DNA of 54,480 nt from Cyclobacteriaceae bacterium. Lineage in GTDB: Bacteria; Bacteroidota; Bacteroidia; Cytophagales; Cyclobacteriaceae. This document shows positions 25,067-34,824 of the stretch, piece by piece. The stretch is taken from the NCBI GenBank assembly GCA_025350305.1, contig JANXYC010000288.1, positions 1 to 54,480 of the forward strand, given 5' to 3'. The notes beneath the pieces are model-generated. The model worked only from the letters and a program-made list of their open reading frames with translations. It was not told the origin of the DNA and made no database searches. The position numbers were made by a program, and so were the translations under genes. Every line of letters begins with the position of its first letter. Position 1 is the first letter of the stretch.

Positions 25067-25963
25067 ATGGAAATTAAATCCTGGATTCACGCATTCCGAC
25101 TTCGTACGTTGCCCTTGACGCTCTCCTGCATCGGAATGGCAGGATTTCTTGCTGCGGCCGCTGGAAAATTCAACGCACTGATTTTTGCCCTCAGTTGCCT
25201 GACCACTATTTTCCTGCAAATTCTTTCTAACCTGGCCAATGACTACGGCGACTATGTAAATGGTGCAGACCATGTAGCACGAAAAGGTCCGCAACGTGCA
25301 GTGCAGTCGGGGGCTATTGCGGTGGGTCAGATGAAAAATGCCGTTATCCTTTTTTCCATCCTTTGCCTCACCAGTGGCATTTCTCTACTGCTGGTGGCTT
25401 TTGGTGTCGACTGGAATTCCCTTATTTTCTTCTTCGTGCTCGGAATCTTGTGCATTGCCGCGGCCGTTGCGTACACGGTTGGTAAAAAGCCGTACGGTTA
25501 CGCCGGATGGGGGGATGTTTCAGTGCTGATCTTTTTTGGATTGGTGGGCGTGATGGGCTCTCTTTATTTATTTACCAGGGAAATCGACTGGTCCACTATT
25601 TTGCCAGCCCTCAGTTGCGGATTGTTTTCAATAGTCGTGTTAAACATTAATAACATCCGGGATATTGAATCTGATAAAGTCGCCGGAAAAAATTCGATAC
25701 CCGTGCGGATCGGAAAAGAAAATGCCGTGCGCTACAATTGGTTTTTATTGGTAGCAGGATTGTTAGCTGCAATCGTCCACTCAACATTAAATTACCAGAA
25801 CCTCTTTCAGTTTTTGTTCTTGTTGACCGTTCCCTTGTTCATTCGGATTGGAGTAGCAGTGTCAGAAAAACCTTCGGAAGAATTGGATCCTTACCTTAAA
25901 CAGATGGCGTTCTCTACGTTGTTGTTTGTAATTCTCTTTGGAACCGGGAACTTGCTGCGATAG
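25067..25963 (+). CDS. menA: 1,4-dihydroxy-2-naphthoate polyprenyltransferase
   Basis: A 298-residue UbiA-superfamily membrane enzyme of menaquinone synthesis, attaching the isoprenoid tail. The first Asp-rich motif is NLANDYGDYVNGAD (about residue 60) with the following RKGPQRAVQSG; the second is NNIRDIESDKVAGKNSIPVR. About eight or nine membrane segments. The RLRTLPLTL-like start (FRLRTLPLTLSC) is characteristic of MenA. Menaquinone would serve the fumarate/succinate enzyme encoded at 48 kb. Confidence 0.95.
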   Translation: MEIKSWIHAFRLRTLPLTLSCIGMAGFLAAAAGKFNALIFALSCLTTIFLQILSNLANDYGDYVNGADHVARKGPQRAVQSGAIAVGQMKNAVILFSILCLTSGISLLLVAFGVDWNSLIFFFVLGILCIAAAVAYTVGKKPYGYAGWGDVSVLIFFGLVGVMGSLYLFTREIDWSTILPALSCGLFSIVVLNINNIRDIESDKVAGKNSIPVRIGKENAVRYNWFLLVAGLLAAIVHSTLNYQNLFQFLFLLTVPLFIRIGVAVSEKPSEELDPYLKQMAFSTLLFVILFGTGNLLR

Positions 25964-26023
25964 AATCCGCAACCCATGGATTAGCAAACTTTTGCGGTGA
26001 GAACTTGTTTTCCTCGCCGATGG

Positions 26024-26215
26024 CTAATGCGACCCGGATGCCTTCTCCACATCAGTTTCGATCTTGCGAAGTTTAGTTTCACAAATCTCAATCAGAGCAT
26101 TCGCTTGCTTTACTTTGTCCGCCAGGGTGTCGAGTTGAATGCTGTCATCTTCAATTTGGATAACAAGTTCTTCTAGATTTGAGTAGGCTTCATCGTAGGT
26201 CAAATCAGTTTTCAT
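26024..26215 (-). CDS. xseB: Exodeoxyribonuclease VII small subunit
   Basis: A 63-residue helical protein with the family signature TYDEAYSNLEELVIQIEDDS, then LADKVKQANALIEICETKL. It binds the large subunit to form exonuclease VII, which degrades single-stranded DNA to oligonucleotides. The start overlaps the end of xseA by 4 bp (ATGA). Confidence 0.92.
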   Translation of the reverse strand: MKTDLTYDEAYSNLEELVIQIEDDSIQLDTLADKVKQANALIEICETKLRKIETDVEKASGSH

Positions 26216-27351
26216 TTTTTCGTCTTTTTAGTTACGGTGCTGTGAATTATTTCATTTTTTAAAACGGCCAGCATTTGTGAATTTTCATGTATATTTTTCG
26301 GATCGGTTACAATCTTGCCGTTGATGAGGAGAATGGCAAAACCTTTATTCAGGATTGTGTCAGGACTTGAAAGTTTTACAAGTCGTGTCATCTCTTTTAA
26401 ATCATTTTTAGCCTTTTGCATGAGTTGCTTTACGATATCAAAAAACCGGTCTTTCAACGCAAGGAGCCTGTTCTCAAATTCAAAGTTGTGATCTACCAGG
26501 AGTGATGCAACCTTCGTAGGAGTTTTTTGCTGTCTTGACATCATATCGACAATGCTTGTATTTCGATCGTGTCCGATGCCCGCAATGACCGGAAGTGGAA
26601 AGGCGGCAACACACCTTGAAAGTTCATAGTCATCGAAGGGTTTGAAATCGGTCTGCGACCCGCCACCCCTGACAATGGCTACTACATCAAAATTTTGCTT
26701 CCCTTGTTCAATCAGTAATAACTGCTGTAAAATTAGTTGGTGCGCCGTGTCACCTTGTATAGGCGTCAAAAATTCTTTCATCGAAAATGCATAACCATGT
26801 TTGTTTTTTTCTAGTTCCTGGCTGAAGTCCCGTTGACCGTCAGAATTAGGAGCTGTGATTAAAGCAATCCGCTGAATGACAAGGGGAAGCGGTAAACAAT
26901 TATTGAAGGTCCGGTAAAATCCATCCACTAATCGGATAGTTGTTGGATTTTCTTTCAGAAGGCGGTCCAGGGTTTGTTGCCGTTCAATCTCGAGCGTTCC
27001 CAGCGTGTAAGCAAAATCAATTTGAAGTACCTCGAGACTAAACCCGTATTTTGGATGAAACTTGACCCGAACATTACACGTGATTTCTATTCCATCGGCA
27101 AAATTTTGTTTGGTGAATTTTTCAAAATCCTCCAGTTGACTGTAATAGTTGGACCAAAAAACGCCCCGGATTTCGGTGGTAATTAAATTATTTTCCTTCT
27201 CAATGAATTTCAGATAACATCTTCTGGCTGCAGCTTGTTTTTTTACATCGATGATTTGAGTCGTAATCCAAAACGTTTCTCCTTCGAAGCGGCCTTGAAT
27301 GGCGTTCTTGATTTCATCGACTAATTCAGAGAGTTTTAGTTTCGCGAGCAT
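26212..27351 (-). CDS. xseA: Exodeoxyribonuclease VII large subunit
   Basis: A 379-residue protein. N-terminal OB domain (FWITTQIIDVKKQAAARRCY), then the catalytic domain with RIALITAPNSDGQRDF, VVAIVRGGGSQTDFKPFDDY, ELSRCVAAFPLPVIAGIGHDRN and TSIVDMMSRQQKTPTKVA. A coiled-coil segment and a C-terminal strand (LNKGFAILLINGKIV) follow. All core motifs are present; the length is at the short end for the family. Co-transcribed with xseB. Confidence 0.95.
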   Translation of the reverse strand: MLAKLKLSELVDEIKNAIQGRFEGETFWITTQIIDVKKQAAARRCYLKFIEKENNLITTEIRGVFWSNYYSQLEDFEKFTKQNFADGIEITCNVRVKFHPKYGFSLEVLQIDFAYTLGTLEIERQQTLDRLLKENPTTIRLVDGFYRTFNNCLPLPLVIQRIALITAPNSDGQRDFSQELEKNKHGYAFSMKEFLTPIQGDTAHQLILQQLLLIEQGKQNFDVVAIVRGGGSQTDFKPFDDYELSRCVAAFPLPVIAGIGHDRNTSIVDMMSRQQKTPTKVASLLVDHNFEFENRLLALKDRFFDIVKQLMQKAKNDLKEMTRLVKLSSPDTILNKGFAILLINGKIVTDPKNIHENSQMLAVLKNEIIHSTVTKKTKK

Positions 27352-27487
27352 TGACTAAAAGTATGAGGTTTTAATGGCATCTCAAATCCTGTTTTCTGGA
27401 CAAAGAGGTTTGTCCGTTCGATTTTGCCTTGTTCCAAAATATTGCTGGATTATTCCAAAAACAAACCTGACTACTGGGTGATTTCAA

Positions 27488-27575
27488 ATTGTCGCATTCA
27501 AACTACTTGACTTTGGGCTAAAGCCCTATAACATTAGGGCAAAATTGCCACGGGCTTAACCCGTGGCAATTCCGG
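27488..27575. repeat. Dispersed repeat B with perfect hairpin, copy 1
   Basis: In the 357-bp gene-free gap between xseA and ridA. It starts ATTGTCGCATTCAAACTACT, has GGGCTAAAGCCC, and ends with a hairpin in which ATTGCCACGGG (27544-27554) pairs perfectly with CCCGTGGCAAT (27560-27570). A second copy with the same order of blocks is at 51922-51990. The rest of the gap shows a further small palindrome (GGACGTTAGTCC at 27587-27598) and nothing coding. Confidence 0.75.
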
Positions 27576-27708
27576 TCCACACACATGGACGTTAGTCCAA
27601 CGCGACCCTTTGAAATGCAACCAACTGCTTTTGGGATACCTTAGTTTTAGGTAGTTTTAAAGCCTGAAACGAGATTCCAGCTGATATTAAACAAAAAATT
27701 ATTTACAG

Positions 27709-28095
27709 ATGAAAAAAGTATTTGCCGACCAGGCGCCGAAAGCAATCGGGCCCTACTCACATGCCATTCAATCGGGGAATTTAATTTTCTGTTCGGGCCA
27801 GACCCCTCTGAATCCAACGTCGATGCTGATCGAAGGCGCGACAGCCGGAGAGCAGACCACGCTGGTATTGAGCAATCTTGAAACGGTATTGAAATCGGCA
27901 GGCAGTGACCGGTCGCATGTGCTGAAAACATCCGTGTTCCTCAAGAACTTTGCTGATTTTGAAAAAATGAATAAAGCGTATGAGAGTTTTTTTGGTGATC
28001 ATAGACCCGCAAGGACCACAGTAGAAGTAAGTCGGTTGCCGAAAGACGCTTTGGTCGAAATTGAATGCGTCGCGGAAGTGATTAAAAATTCCTGA
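27709..28095 (+). CDS. ridA: RidA family enamine/imine deaminase
   Basis: A 128-residue protein of the YjgF/RidA family, which hydrolyses reactive 2-aminoacrylate-derived enamines. Signature elements: APKAIGPYSHAIQ at the N-terminus, FCSGQTPLNP, and the C-terminal block RPARTTVEVSRLPKDALVEI with the substrate-binding Arg and Glu (IECVAEV). Standalone gene. Confidence 0.96.
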   Translation: MKKVFADQAPKAIGPYSHAIQSGNLIFCSGQTPLNPTSMLIEGATAGEQTTLVLSNLETVLKSAGSDRSHVLKTSVFLKNFADFEKMNKAYESFFGDHRPARTTVEVSRLPKDALVEIECVAEVIKNS

Positions 28096-28112
28096 TGACA
28101 GATTCTTGATCC

Positions 28113-28481
28113 CTAGTACTCAATTCGTAACTCGTCATTCGCAATTTTTATTCGGGTAGGGTGGCTTAACTTATAATCAGCTTTTTGTTGATTGATCTTA
28201 TAGCGAGCGTTGACATATCCTTTTTTGTACTCCTTTATCCGCGCTTCAAATTCTACAGTTGCGCCTTCCTTGCCCGCCTTAAGCCCGGCGTCTTCAAATC
28301 CTTTGGTCAGACTGAACCACATGTGGTCGGCCACCTTTAAGCCCGTTTCAATGTCAATGATAGAAATTAACAAGATGGTGGGCTCGGAATAGCCCTTATA
28401 GTTTTTCTTTGTTCCCAGCCGGCTGAATGTGGCGCTGAATTTTTTACGGTGTCCATCAATTTTTAAAAGTTCTTTTCTCAT
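28113..28481 (-). CDS. Conserved-looking hypothetical protein, 122 aa
   Basis: A soluble, Lys-rich, beta-rich protein (MRKELLKIDGHRKKFSATFS, ending with YKLSHPTRIKIANDELRI). It resembles small unnamed proteins I associate with Bacteroidota and some phages, with an OB-like alternation of strands, but I cannot name a family or function. Convergent to ridA; a 16-bp palindrome lies 43 bp upstream of its start. Confidence 0.7.
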   Translation of the reverse strand: MRKELLKIDGHRKKFSATFSRLGTKKNYKGYSEPTILLISIIDIETGLKVADHMWFSLTKGFEDAGLKAGKEGATVEFEARIKEYKKGYVNARYKINQQKADYKLSHPTRIKIANDELRIEY

Positions 28482-28523
28482 ATTGAACCTGGTTGGCGGC
28501 TTGTCTGTTCTAATAATATGAAA

Positions 28524-28539
28524 ATTTCAATATTGAAAT
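28524..28539. promoter_or_regulatory. 16-bp perfect palindrome, possible operator
   Basis: ATTTCAATATTGAAAT at 28524-28539 is a perfect inverted repeat in the 213-bp divergent region between the 122-aa gene and the thioredoxin gene. The location suits an operator for a dimeric regulator. AT-rich palindromes also arise by chance, so this is weak evidence. Confidence 0.3.
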
Positions 28540-28694
28540 ATCGAATGAAGGATGATGAATAATTAAAGGACGGATTCAGCACATAGGGAATCACTTCATG
28601 GGAATTGGACATCGTCATATTGTCGCGCAAGCTACATAGTACTCAGTAATGTTTGAGATGGCTCGCTGAAAGTTTGACCTAAAAGTATTAGTAT

Positions 28695-28994
28695 ATGAAA
28701 GGAAACATAAATGACCTTATCAACGGAGACAAACCTGTCCTTGTAGATTTCTATGCGGACTGGTGTGGGCCGTGCAAGATGCAGACTCCAATTCTTCAAG
28801 CGGTCTCCGCTGAAATGAATGAAAAAGCCAGAATCGTAAAAATAGACGTAGACAAAAATCCTGCCATTGCAGCCCAATACGAGGTGCGTGGGGTTCCGAC
28901 GCTGATACTCTTCAAAAACGGAAAACCAGTATGGCGACAGTCAGGTGTGGCGGGAAAAGATCAGTTGACAAAACTGATTAATCAATATTCATGA
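28695..28994 (+). CDS. Thioredoxin
   Basis: A 99-residue thioredoxin-fold protein with the active site DWCGPCKMQ at about residues 25-33, the cis-Pro in VRGVPTLILF, and the FKNGK motif. No signal peptide, so cytoplasmic. Shorter at the N-terminus than the trxA at 43.3 kb (107 aa). Candidate electron donor for MsrB and the thiol peroxidases. Confidence 0.95.
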   Translation: MKGNINDLINGDKPVLVDFYADWCGPCKMQTPILQAVSAEMNEKARIVKIDVDKNPAIAAQYEVRGVPTLILFKNGKPVWRQSGVAGKDQLTKLINQYS

Positions 28995-29012
28995 TTGAAC
29001 TCTGATGCGTGA

Positions 29013-31298
29013 TCACTTCAGCAACTTTATGAGTTTATCGATGGCTTCTCTGTTGGCTGGAGTATAGAGCGTTTCCACAACGCCAATTTTTTCACGGGTC
29101 GTGAGGCGCCAACTGAGAGAAGCGCGCACACTGTGCTGGCGGATGCTGTCCATATTTTGCAAAATAGCTGTGTAGCTCGTGGGTAAATATTGAACATCAA
29201 CGCGATCAATCGGGTCTTTGAACCAAGAGCGTGCGTAGCCCACTAGGTTGTCGTTAGTAATATCCTGGAAGTTCTCAAAATTGTTGTAAATGCTTGCGAT
29301 GGGCTGCGTGAAATCATCAATAAACGTGTTCCCTTTTTCTTCCGATATCGGGGAAAGTTTCGGGGAGTCCCGGATGGAAAGAATGATAATCCCGGAAGTA
29401 TTGACGGCAATCCATTCACGGAAGGAATAAATAAACCTGACCGCGTCGGTTAAGCCGAAATTGTCCGAAATGCCCGCGTCCATAATCTGGATGGGCGGAT
29501 TGGTGGGCAAGGTGGTGTTCGGAGTTATGTAGGGAAAGGTGGCACTCATCCTCAACGCAGAAAGAAACCGCAGGTTAGAACTCCCATGGTTTTCAAACAT
29601 CTTCTGAAAATCCACACCGCTGAGTTTGGAGTTTTGGTAGGTCGGAAAATTTAAGATGTCGGAATTCAGGTAAGTCACAGGCTGTGGCGAGATATAAAGC
29701 TTACGGCCATCGTTCACAATCGTGGGTGACAAGATGATCATCGGCACAATTGCATCCGCCTCCGGTTTTTGATATTCTGAGATGGTCTTATCCATCATTC
29801 CTTCCGTGTCGATGTTGAGTTGTTCTTCAAACGTGTACCCGCGATCGCGCGAATAGCGATGACCTTCGTATTCAAACTTGTTGAAGCCCACAAAGAGATC
29901 ATTCGCCAGCAAGCTGAAGATAAGCGGGTTTAAATTATCGGTCGCGATTTTCTGTTGATGGCTGGTCGAATAAGGATGCACATTCTCGCCTTGCTTCTCA
30001 CGAAGTACCACTTCGCGAAAATAACTTGCACCGATCAGTCCGCCGGAGGCGCCCGTGATCAAAATACTCTGGTTCATCAGTTTTCCGCCCGTCAGACTAT
30101 CGGCCAACTGAAGGGTGGCCAGTGTCCAAAGTGCTGCGCGCTTACCGCCGCCACTGGAACAGATGAAGACCATTTTTGGAGAAGGGGCTCCTTCAAATTT
30201 ATTCCTCCAATTCGTCAGAATGCCAAGTGTGTGTTCCTGTGATTGTCGGATACTGGCACTGCTGTTAAGTTCTTGTAAGGCTCCGATGGTATACTCAACC
30301 TTCGGCACTTCATAGTCCAATCCAAAGGCTTTGTATTTTTTGGTCAGCCAGCCTTCACCCGCAAGATAGTTAAGCGTCAAAAAAATAATCATAGCCACCG
30401 TTATGGACCAGTTCCCAAACCAATAAGAAAATGCACCGGATAGCATGACAAGAATGGTGAGGAAGATCATGAAGCTGGCAGCGGCGGGAAATTGAAAGGC
30501 GGGATAGTCTTTGAAAATACCCAGGACAATCACCATGGCGAGGATCAGCAACTCAATGACCACGAGGTTAAACTGGTTTTGATCGAACACCTGGAGAATG
30601 GCACCCTTATCATAAAAATCCCGCTCCTCCTCATTGACTTTCTTAAAGCGGAAGCTGTAATCAAAATAGTTATCGACCCGGACTTGCTTTTTTCGGACGA
30701 TGTCGAGTTTTTTCATGGCGCTGGCACGGGTCACTTTTACCGTTTGTTTCAGTTTTTCGTCCAAACGGCAAATCACATATTTGAAAATATCCTTTTGCGT
30801 AAGCGAAAAGTAAACTTGTAACAGTCCGGCCATCACCAGGTATCCAACAAAAAAACCCAGCAGGTTGATCGATAACTGAGCACCCGATGTGTATTCGTTG
30901 TCAATCTGAAAGCGAATGACCTGGTAGAGATAGGTGATAAGAAATACTAACGGCAGGATACCGTTATTGAGGCTGAACTTGCCAAACGGATTGGATATCG
31001 CGCCGATAAAAGAAAACCGATGCCCGTCGGCGATGTAGCAAGTAATGTTGAATGCAGCAGTAAACCCCGAGATCATCACACCCATAATGAAGAAGCTTGT
31101 GAAGTTTACTTTATTAAGGTACTCCGGGTCCAGGAAGAGGTAGGGTATGCCAAGGTATTTACCAAAGTTACCGGTGATCATTGCAAATAGTATGATCCAG
31201 CCAAGGATGAGGACCTGGTTGCGCTGAAGATTGTTGAGTAACAGCTGTACCGGGAAAGAGTAGAAGATGGAGTCAGTAAGTTTTGATAACCGGGCCAT
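29013..31298 (-). CDS. Membrane-anchored patatin-like phospholipase
   Basis: A 761-residue protein. The N-terminal half (about residues 20-340) contains several hydrophobic segments grouped around a soluble loop (FRFKKVNEEERDFYDK). The C-terminal half is a patatin-type domain: oxyanion loop ICSSGGGKRAALW (about 378), nucleophile Ser in ITGASGGLIG (about 417), and the catalytic Asp in MDAGISDNFG (about 611). Patatins release fatty acids from lipids; the membrane half suggests lipid remodelling at the inner membrane, an inference. Single gene, convergent with thioredoxin. Confidence 0.85.
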   Translation of the reverse strand: MARLSKLTDSIFYSFPVQLLLNNLQRNQVLILGWIILFAMITGNFGKYLGIPYLFLDPEYLNKVNFTSFFIMGVMISGFTAAFNITCYIADGHRFSFIGAISNPFGKFSLNNGILPLVFLITYLYQVIRFQIDNEYTSGAQLSINLLGFFVGYLVMAGLLQVYFSLTQKDIFKYVICRLDEKLKQTVKVTRASAMKKLDIVRKKQVRVDNYFDYSFRFKKVNEEERDFYDKGAILQVFDQNQFNLVVIELLILAMVIVLGIFKDYPAFQFPAAASFMIFLTILVMLSGAFSYWFGNWSITVAMIIFLTLNYLAGEGWLTKKYKAFGLDYEVPKVEYTIGALQELNSSASIRQSQEHTLGILTNWRNKFEGAPSPKMVFICSSGGGKRAALWTLATLQLADSLTGGKLMNQSILITGASGGLIGASYFREVVLREKQGENVHPYSTSHQQKIATDNLNPLIFSLLANDLFVGFNKFEYEGHRYSRDRGYTFEEQLNIDTEGMMDKTISEYQKPEADAIVPMIILSPTIVNDGRKLYISPQPVTYLNSDILNFPTYQNSKLSGVDFQKMFENHGSSNLRFLSALRMSATFPYITPNTTLPTNPPIQIMDAGISDNFGLTDAVRFIYSFREWIAVNTSGIIILSIRDSPKLSPISEEKGNTFIDDFTQPIASIYNNFENFQDITNDNLVGYARSWFKDPIDRVDVQYLPTSYTAILQNMDSIRQHSVRASLSWRLTTREKIGVVETLYTPANREAIDKLIKLLK

Positions 31299-31560
31299 GG
31301 AAACAGAATTATTTCAAGGTAGGAAATTGAAATGACAATCCCGATAGACATCCTGTCTGTCGACCTTGCTTCGCCTAAGCTACACGAAGGCAAGCAGGAT
31401 GGATCGGGACGATCCCGAGACTACCTGGCTTTCTACCTGAATAAACTGCCAGTCTGCCGAAAGGCAGGATCGGGACTATCCGGATATTATGAATGATAAA
31501 ATGAATTGTGTTTTTGATGGCGTAATTCGTAACTCGTAATTCGTAACTCGTAAATTCCTC
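31299..31560. other. Gene-free gap rich in short inverted and tandem repeats
   Basis: Between the patatin-like gene and addA. It contains CTTGCTTCG opposed to CGAAGGCAAG, the hairpin ATCGGGACGATCCCGA, TGCC...GGCA pairs, and at 31521-31556 a tandem CGTAATTCGTAACT unit repeated about three times. Similar ATTCGTAACTCG words recur at 28125-28145. No coding frame is evident. Confidence 0.6.
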
Positions 31561-34500
31561 CTGAAGACCTTCATTGTTTACCGTTCCTCCGCCGGCTCAG
31601 GTAAGACCCGCACGCTGGCCAAAGAATACCTGAAGCTCGCCCTTCGGAACAAGGTGTATTATTTTCGTCATATCCTGGCCGTGACATTTGCAAACAAGGC
31701 CACCCAGGAAATGAAGGACCGCATCCTTGGTTATCTTCATGCATTTGCCCGGGGCGAAAATGATGCCCTGGCAGAAGAATTAAAACAGGAGTTGAAATTA
31801 GACGACCAGACCTTCCAGCAGAACTGTGCCGAACTGCGATCAGAAATCCTACATCACTACGACCAGTTTTCCATCACTACGATCGATGCGTTCTTTCAGA
31901 AGGTGATCCGTTCATTTACGCGTGAATCACATTCGATTGGCGATTACCGTCTGGAAGTGGATCTGGACCCTGTACTGGAAGAAGTGATCAACAATCTGAT
32001 TGATGAATTGGGAGATAAACCCCAGTTGACAAAATGGGTGGTAGAATTTGCCAGAGAAAATCTGGAGAACGACCGTGCCTGGGATGTTCGGAAGAGTTTG
32101 ATGGAGTTTGCCAAGGAAATTTTCCGTGAGGAATTTAAAACTATCCAAAAGCAGGTTCGGCTTGACGCCGCCGATGTTGATTTTTTTTCAAAGCTGCGAA
32201 CCGAACTATGGAAAGTGAAAAACAATTTTCTGACGTCGGTATCCAGGCCCGCTTTGGAAGTATTGCAAATTATTGAATCGAAGGGATGGGATCCTGCAGA
32301 CTTTAAATATGGTAATGGTTCCGGAATAAAAGGCTTCTTCAATCAATTCGCGTTCAACAGATCACTGAGCAGTTATGAGAAGCCGGGTGTTCGGATACTC
32401 AACGAATTTATCTTTATAGAGAATTGGCCATCAAAAACAACAAGAGAAGCGGCTGCCATCACGCAGGCCGCAGAAGAAAAATTTGTTCCGAACTTGAAGG
32501 AAATTCTATCTCATTTCGACAAGCACTATCAAAAGGCCATTTCGGCTGAAGTTGCTCTTAAAAATATGTATGTCTTCGGCTTGCTTGCCGATATTTCGCG
32601 AAAGCTGCAAGACTATAAAACAGAAAACAATTTGATGCTGTTGGCAGAGGCACCGGAATTCTTAAACGGTATTATCCAGGACAGCGACACGCCTTTTATT
32701 TATGAGAAGATTGGCTCCTTCTATCGTCACTATTTGATTGATGAATTTCAGGATACTTCCGGATTTCAATGGAGGAATTTTTTACCGTTACTGACCAATG
32801 GCCTTGATCAGGGTTATCCGAGCCTCGTGGTTGGTGATGTGAAGCAAGCCATCTACCGGTGGCGCAGTGGCGACCTTACCCTTTTACAACAAGAAGTGGA
32901 GAACCAAATCGGCAAGGAAAGAGTTGAAATAAAGGAATTGAACCGTAACTATCGAAGTGCGAAGCATATCGTCAATTTTAACAATGCTTTATTTAAGACG
33001 GCCGCTGCAATCGTTGCTGCAGCGACTGGGGCGGAGCTTCCTGGTTCGGTCTATCATGATGTAAAACAAGAGATTTCAAAATCTGAGGATGGATTTGTCA
33101 GAATAAATTTTTTACAGGATAACAAAGAAGGGAAATGGAAGGAGCAAGCGCTGAACCAAATCCCGCATCATTTGGAAAGATTGCAACAAATGGGCGTGGC
33201 ACTTAGTGACATCGCCATCCTGGTTCGTAGAAATGAGGAGGGCCAGCGAATTGCAGATCACCTGCTGCATTTTAAAGGCTCTGATCAGGCGCTACCCGGC
33301 TGTAAGTACGATGTAGTCTCCAACGAATCCCTGCGCATGGATGGTGCGTCTACCGTGAATTTGTTGCTGGGGGCCATGCGCTACTTACTAAATTATGAAG
33401 ACCCGATCGCGCGGGCCCAGCTTTCTTTTGAATATGCCAAACTGCATGAACCAACGCGTAACCAGGTAGAAGTATTTGCGGTGGCTAACCAGGTATTTTT
33501 TGAGAGTCAGTTGCCGGATGCATTCACCAGGGAAAAAATGTCACTCCGGAAACTTCCGCTATTTGAGTTAACGGAAACACTGATCGAAATATTCAACCTT
33601 GGAAAGGAACGTGGAGAGCTCGCATACCTGCAGGCTTTTCAGGATTTGGTGTTGGAGTTTTATAGTCGTGAGTGCAATGACCTGGCAGCCTTTTTGAAAT
33701 GGTGGGAGGACAACAAGCGCAAGGAAAAAACATCCATTAAGATATCTGGCGAAGTGAACGCTGTAAAAATCCTGACCATTCATAAAGCCAAGGGATTAGA
33801 ATTTAAGTATGTGCTCATTCCCTTTTGTTCATGGGCCGCTGATCAGGCCGGCTTGCTGGCTCCCAACCTATGGGTAAAATCAGACGAAACTCCCTTTTTG
33901 GAAGCCGGTTATTTGCCGGTCAACTATTCCAGTACACTAGACAAGACATATTTTCAAAAGAACTATCAGGAAGAAAAAATACGCACCTACCTCGACAATC
34001 TTAACCTATTGTATGTGGCATTCACGCGTGCCGAAAGTGGAATGATCGTGACAGCACCTTATAAAAACAAACGAACCGTGGCGGGATGGCTTCATGAGAG
34101 CATTCAAAAAAATGAAGAATGGACGCCCGCATGGAATGAAGCCAGTCAGGAATTATCGCTGGGTGACTGGAATACTCCGGCGTCAAAGGACGTAACAGAA
34201 GTGGCGCACGCTGTTGAATTGGAATCTTACTTCTCTTCTCGCTGGCGCGACAAGCTTGTAATTCGCCAGGCAGGCGCTTCATTCTTTGAATCGATGGGTG
34301 CAGACCAACGGAATAAGATCAACTATGGTATTTATCTTCATGCTGTGCTTTCGCGAATACACTACGCAGACGATATACCCCTTACAATGGACAGGCTGGT
34401 TCAAGAGGGGTTCATTGCCGCACACGATAAGCCAGCGATCCAAAAGCAATTGGATGAACTGCTGAATCAACCGGTCATTGCCCGCTGGTTTACGTCTGAC

Positions 34501-34791
34501 TGGAAAGTTAAGACCGAGGTACCCATTCTCCTACCCGGCGGCGGAGAGAGCCGCATCGACCGATTAATGATCAACGACACAAAGGCAATTGTAGTTGACT
34601 TTAAAACGGGAGAAAAATCAAAAGCCGACCAAAAACAAGTGACGGAGTACATGGAGATTCTTAAGAAGATGCACTTCACAGAAGTAGAAGGCTATCTCCT
34701 CTACACGCGCGATCGTGAGGTGATCTCCATTAACGATGGAAAAATTAAAGTGAGCAAAAAAAATGAGCGTCAATTGGGATTGGGATTTTGA
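31561..34791 (+). CDS. addA: AddA/RecB-like UvrD-family helicase-nuclease, probable CTG start
   Basis: A superfamily 1 helicase for double-strand-break processing. The Walker A motif (YRSSAGSGKT) lies upstream of the first ordinary start (GTG 31654), so translation must begin earlier; in frame only CTG at 31561 gives the expected MKTFIVYRSS start, and the frame is closed by TAA at 31537. From CTG it is 1076 aa. Later motifs: VTFANKATQEMKDRI, LIDEFQDTSGFQWRNF (II), VVGDVKQAIYRWRSGD (III), LNRNYRS (IV), VKILTIHKAKGLEFKYVL (V), LLYVAFTRAE (VI). The C-terminal nuclease has VVDFKTGEK and QVTEYM. Next to its partner nuclease. Confidence 0.9.
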   Translation: MKTFIVYRSSAGSGKTRTLAKEYLKLALRNKVYYFRHILAVTFANKATQEMKDRILGYLHAFARGENDALAEELKQELKLDDQTFQQNCAELRSEILHHYDQFSITTIDAFFQKVIRSFTRESHSIGDYRLEVDLDPVLEEVINNLIDELGDKPQLTKWVVEFARENLENDRAWDVRKSLMEFAKEIFREEFKTIQKQVRLDAADVDFFSKLRTELWKVKNNFLTSVSRPALEVLQIIESKGWDPADFKYGNGSGIKGFFNQFAFNRSLSSYEKPGVRILNEFIFIENWPSKTTREAAAITQAAEEKFVPNLKEILSHFDKHYQKAISAEVALKNMYVFGLLADISRKLQDYKTENNLMLLAEAPEFLNGIIQDSDTPFIYEKIGSFYRHYLIDEFQDTSGFQWRNFLPLLTNGLDQGYPSLVVGDVKQAIYRWRSGDLTLLQQEVENQIGKERVEIKELNRNYRSAKHIVNFNNALFKTAAAIVAAATGAELPGSVYHDVKQEISKSEDGFVRINFLQDNKEGKWKEQALNQIPHHLERLQQMGVALSDIAILVRRNEEGQRIADHLLHFKGSDQALPGCKYDVVSNESLRMDGASTVNLLLGAMRYLLNYEDPIARAQLSFEYAKLHEPTRNQVEVFAVANQVFFESQLPDAFTREKMSLRKLPLFELTETLIEIFNLGKERGELAYLQAFQDLVLEFYSRECNDLAAFLKWWEDNKRKEKTSIKISGEVNAVKILTIHKAKGLEFKYVLIPFCSWAADQAGLLAPNLWVKSDETPFLEAGYLPVNYSSTLDKTYFQKNYQEEKIRTYLDNLNLLYVAFTRAESGMIVTAPYKNKRTVAGWLHESIQKNEEWTPAWNEASQELSLGDWNTPASKDVTEVAHAVELESYFSSRWRDKLVIRQAGASFFESMGADQRNKINYGIYLHAVLSRIHYADDIPLTMDRLVQEGFIAAHDKPAIQKQLDELLNQPVIARWFTSDWKVKTEVPILLPGGGESRIDRLMINDTKAIVVDFKTGEKSKADQKQVTEYMEILKKMHFTEVEGYLLYTRDREVISINDGKIKVSKKNERQLGLGF

Positions 34792-34824
34792 CAGTATGAC
34801 TACGGCCAGAATAAAGAATTCTAT

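Noticed and set aside
31654-31656. GTG as the start of addA
   Set aside because: The Walker A motif would be lost; the frame clearly continues upstream to encode it.
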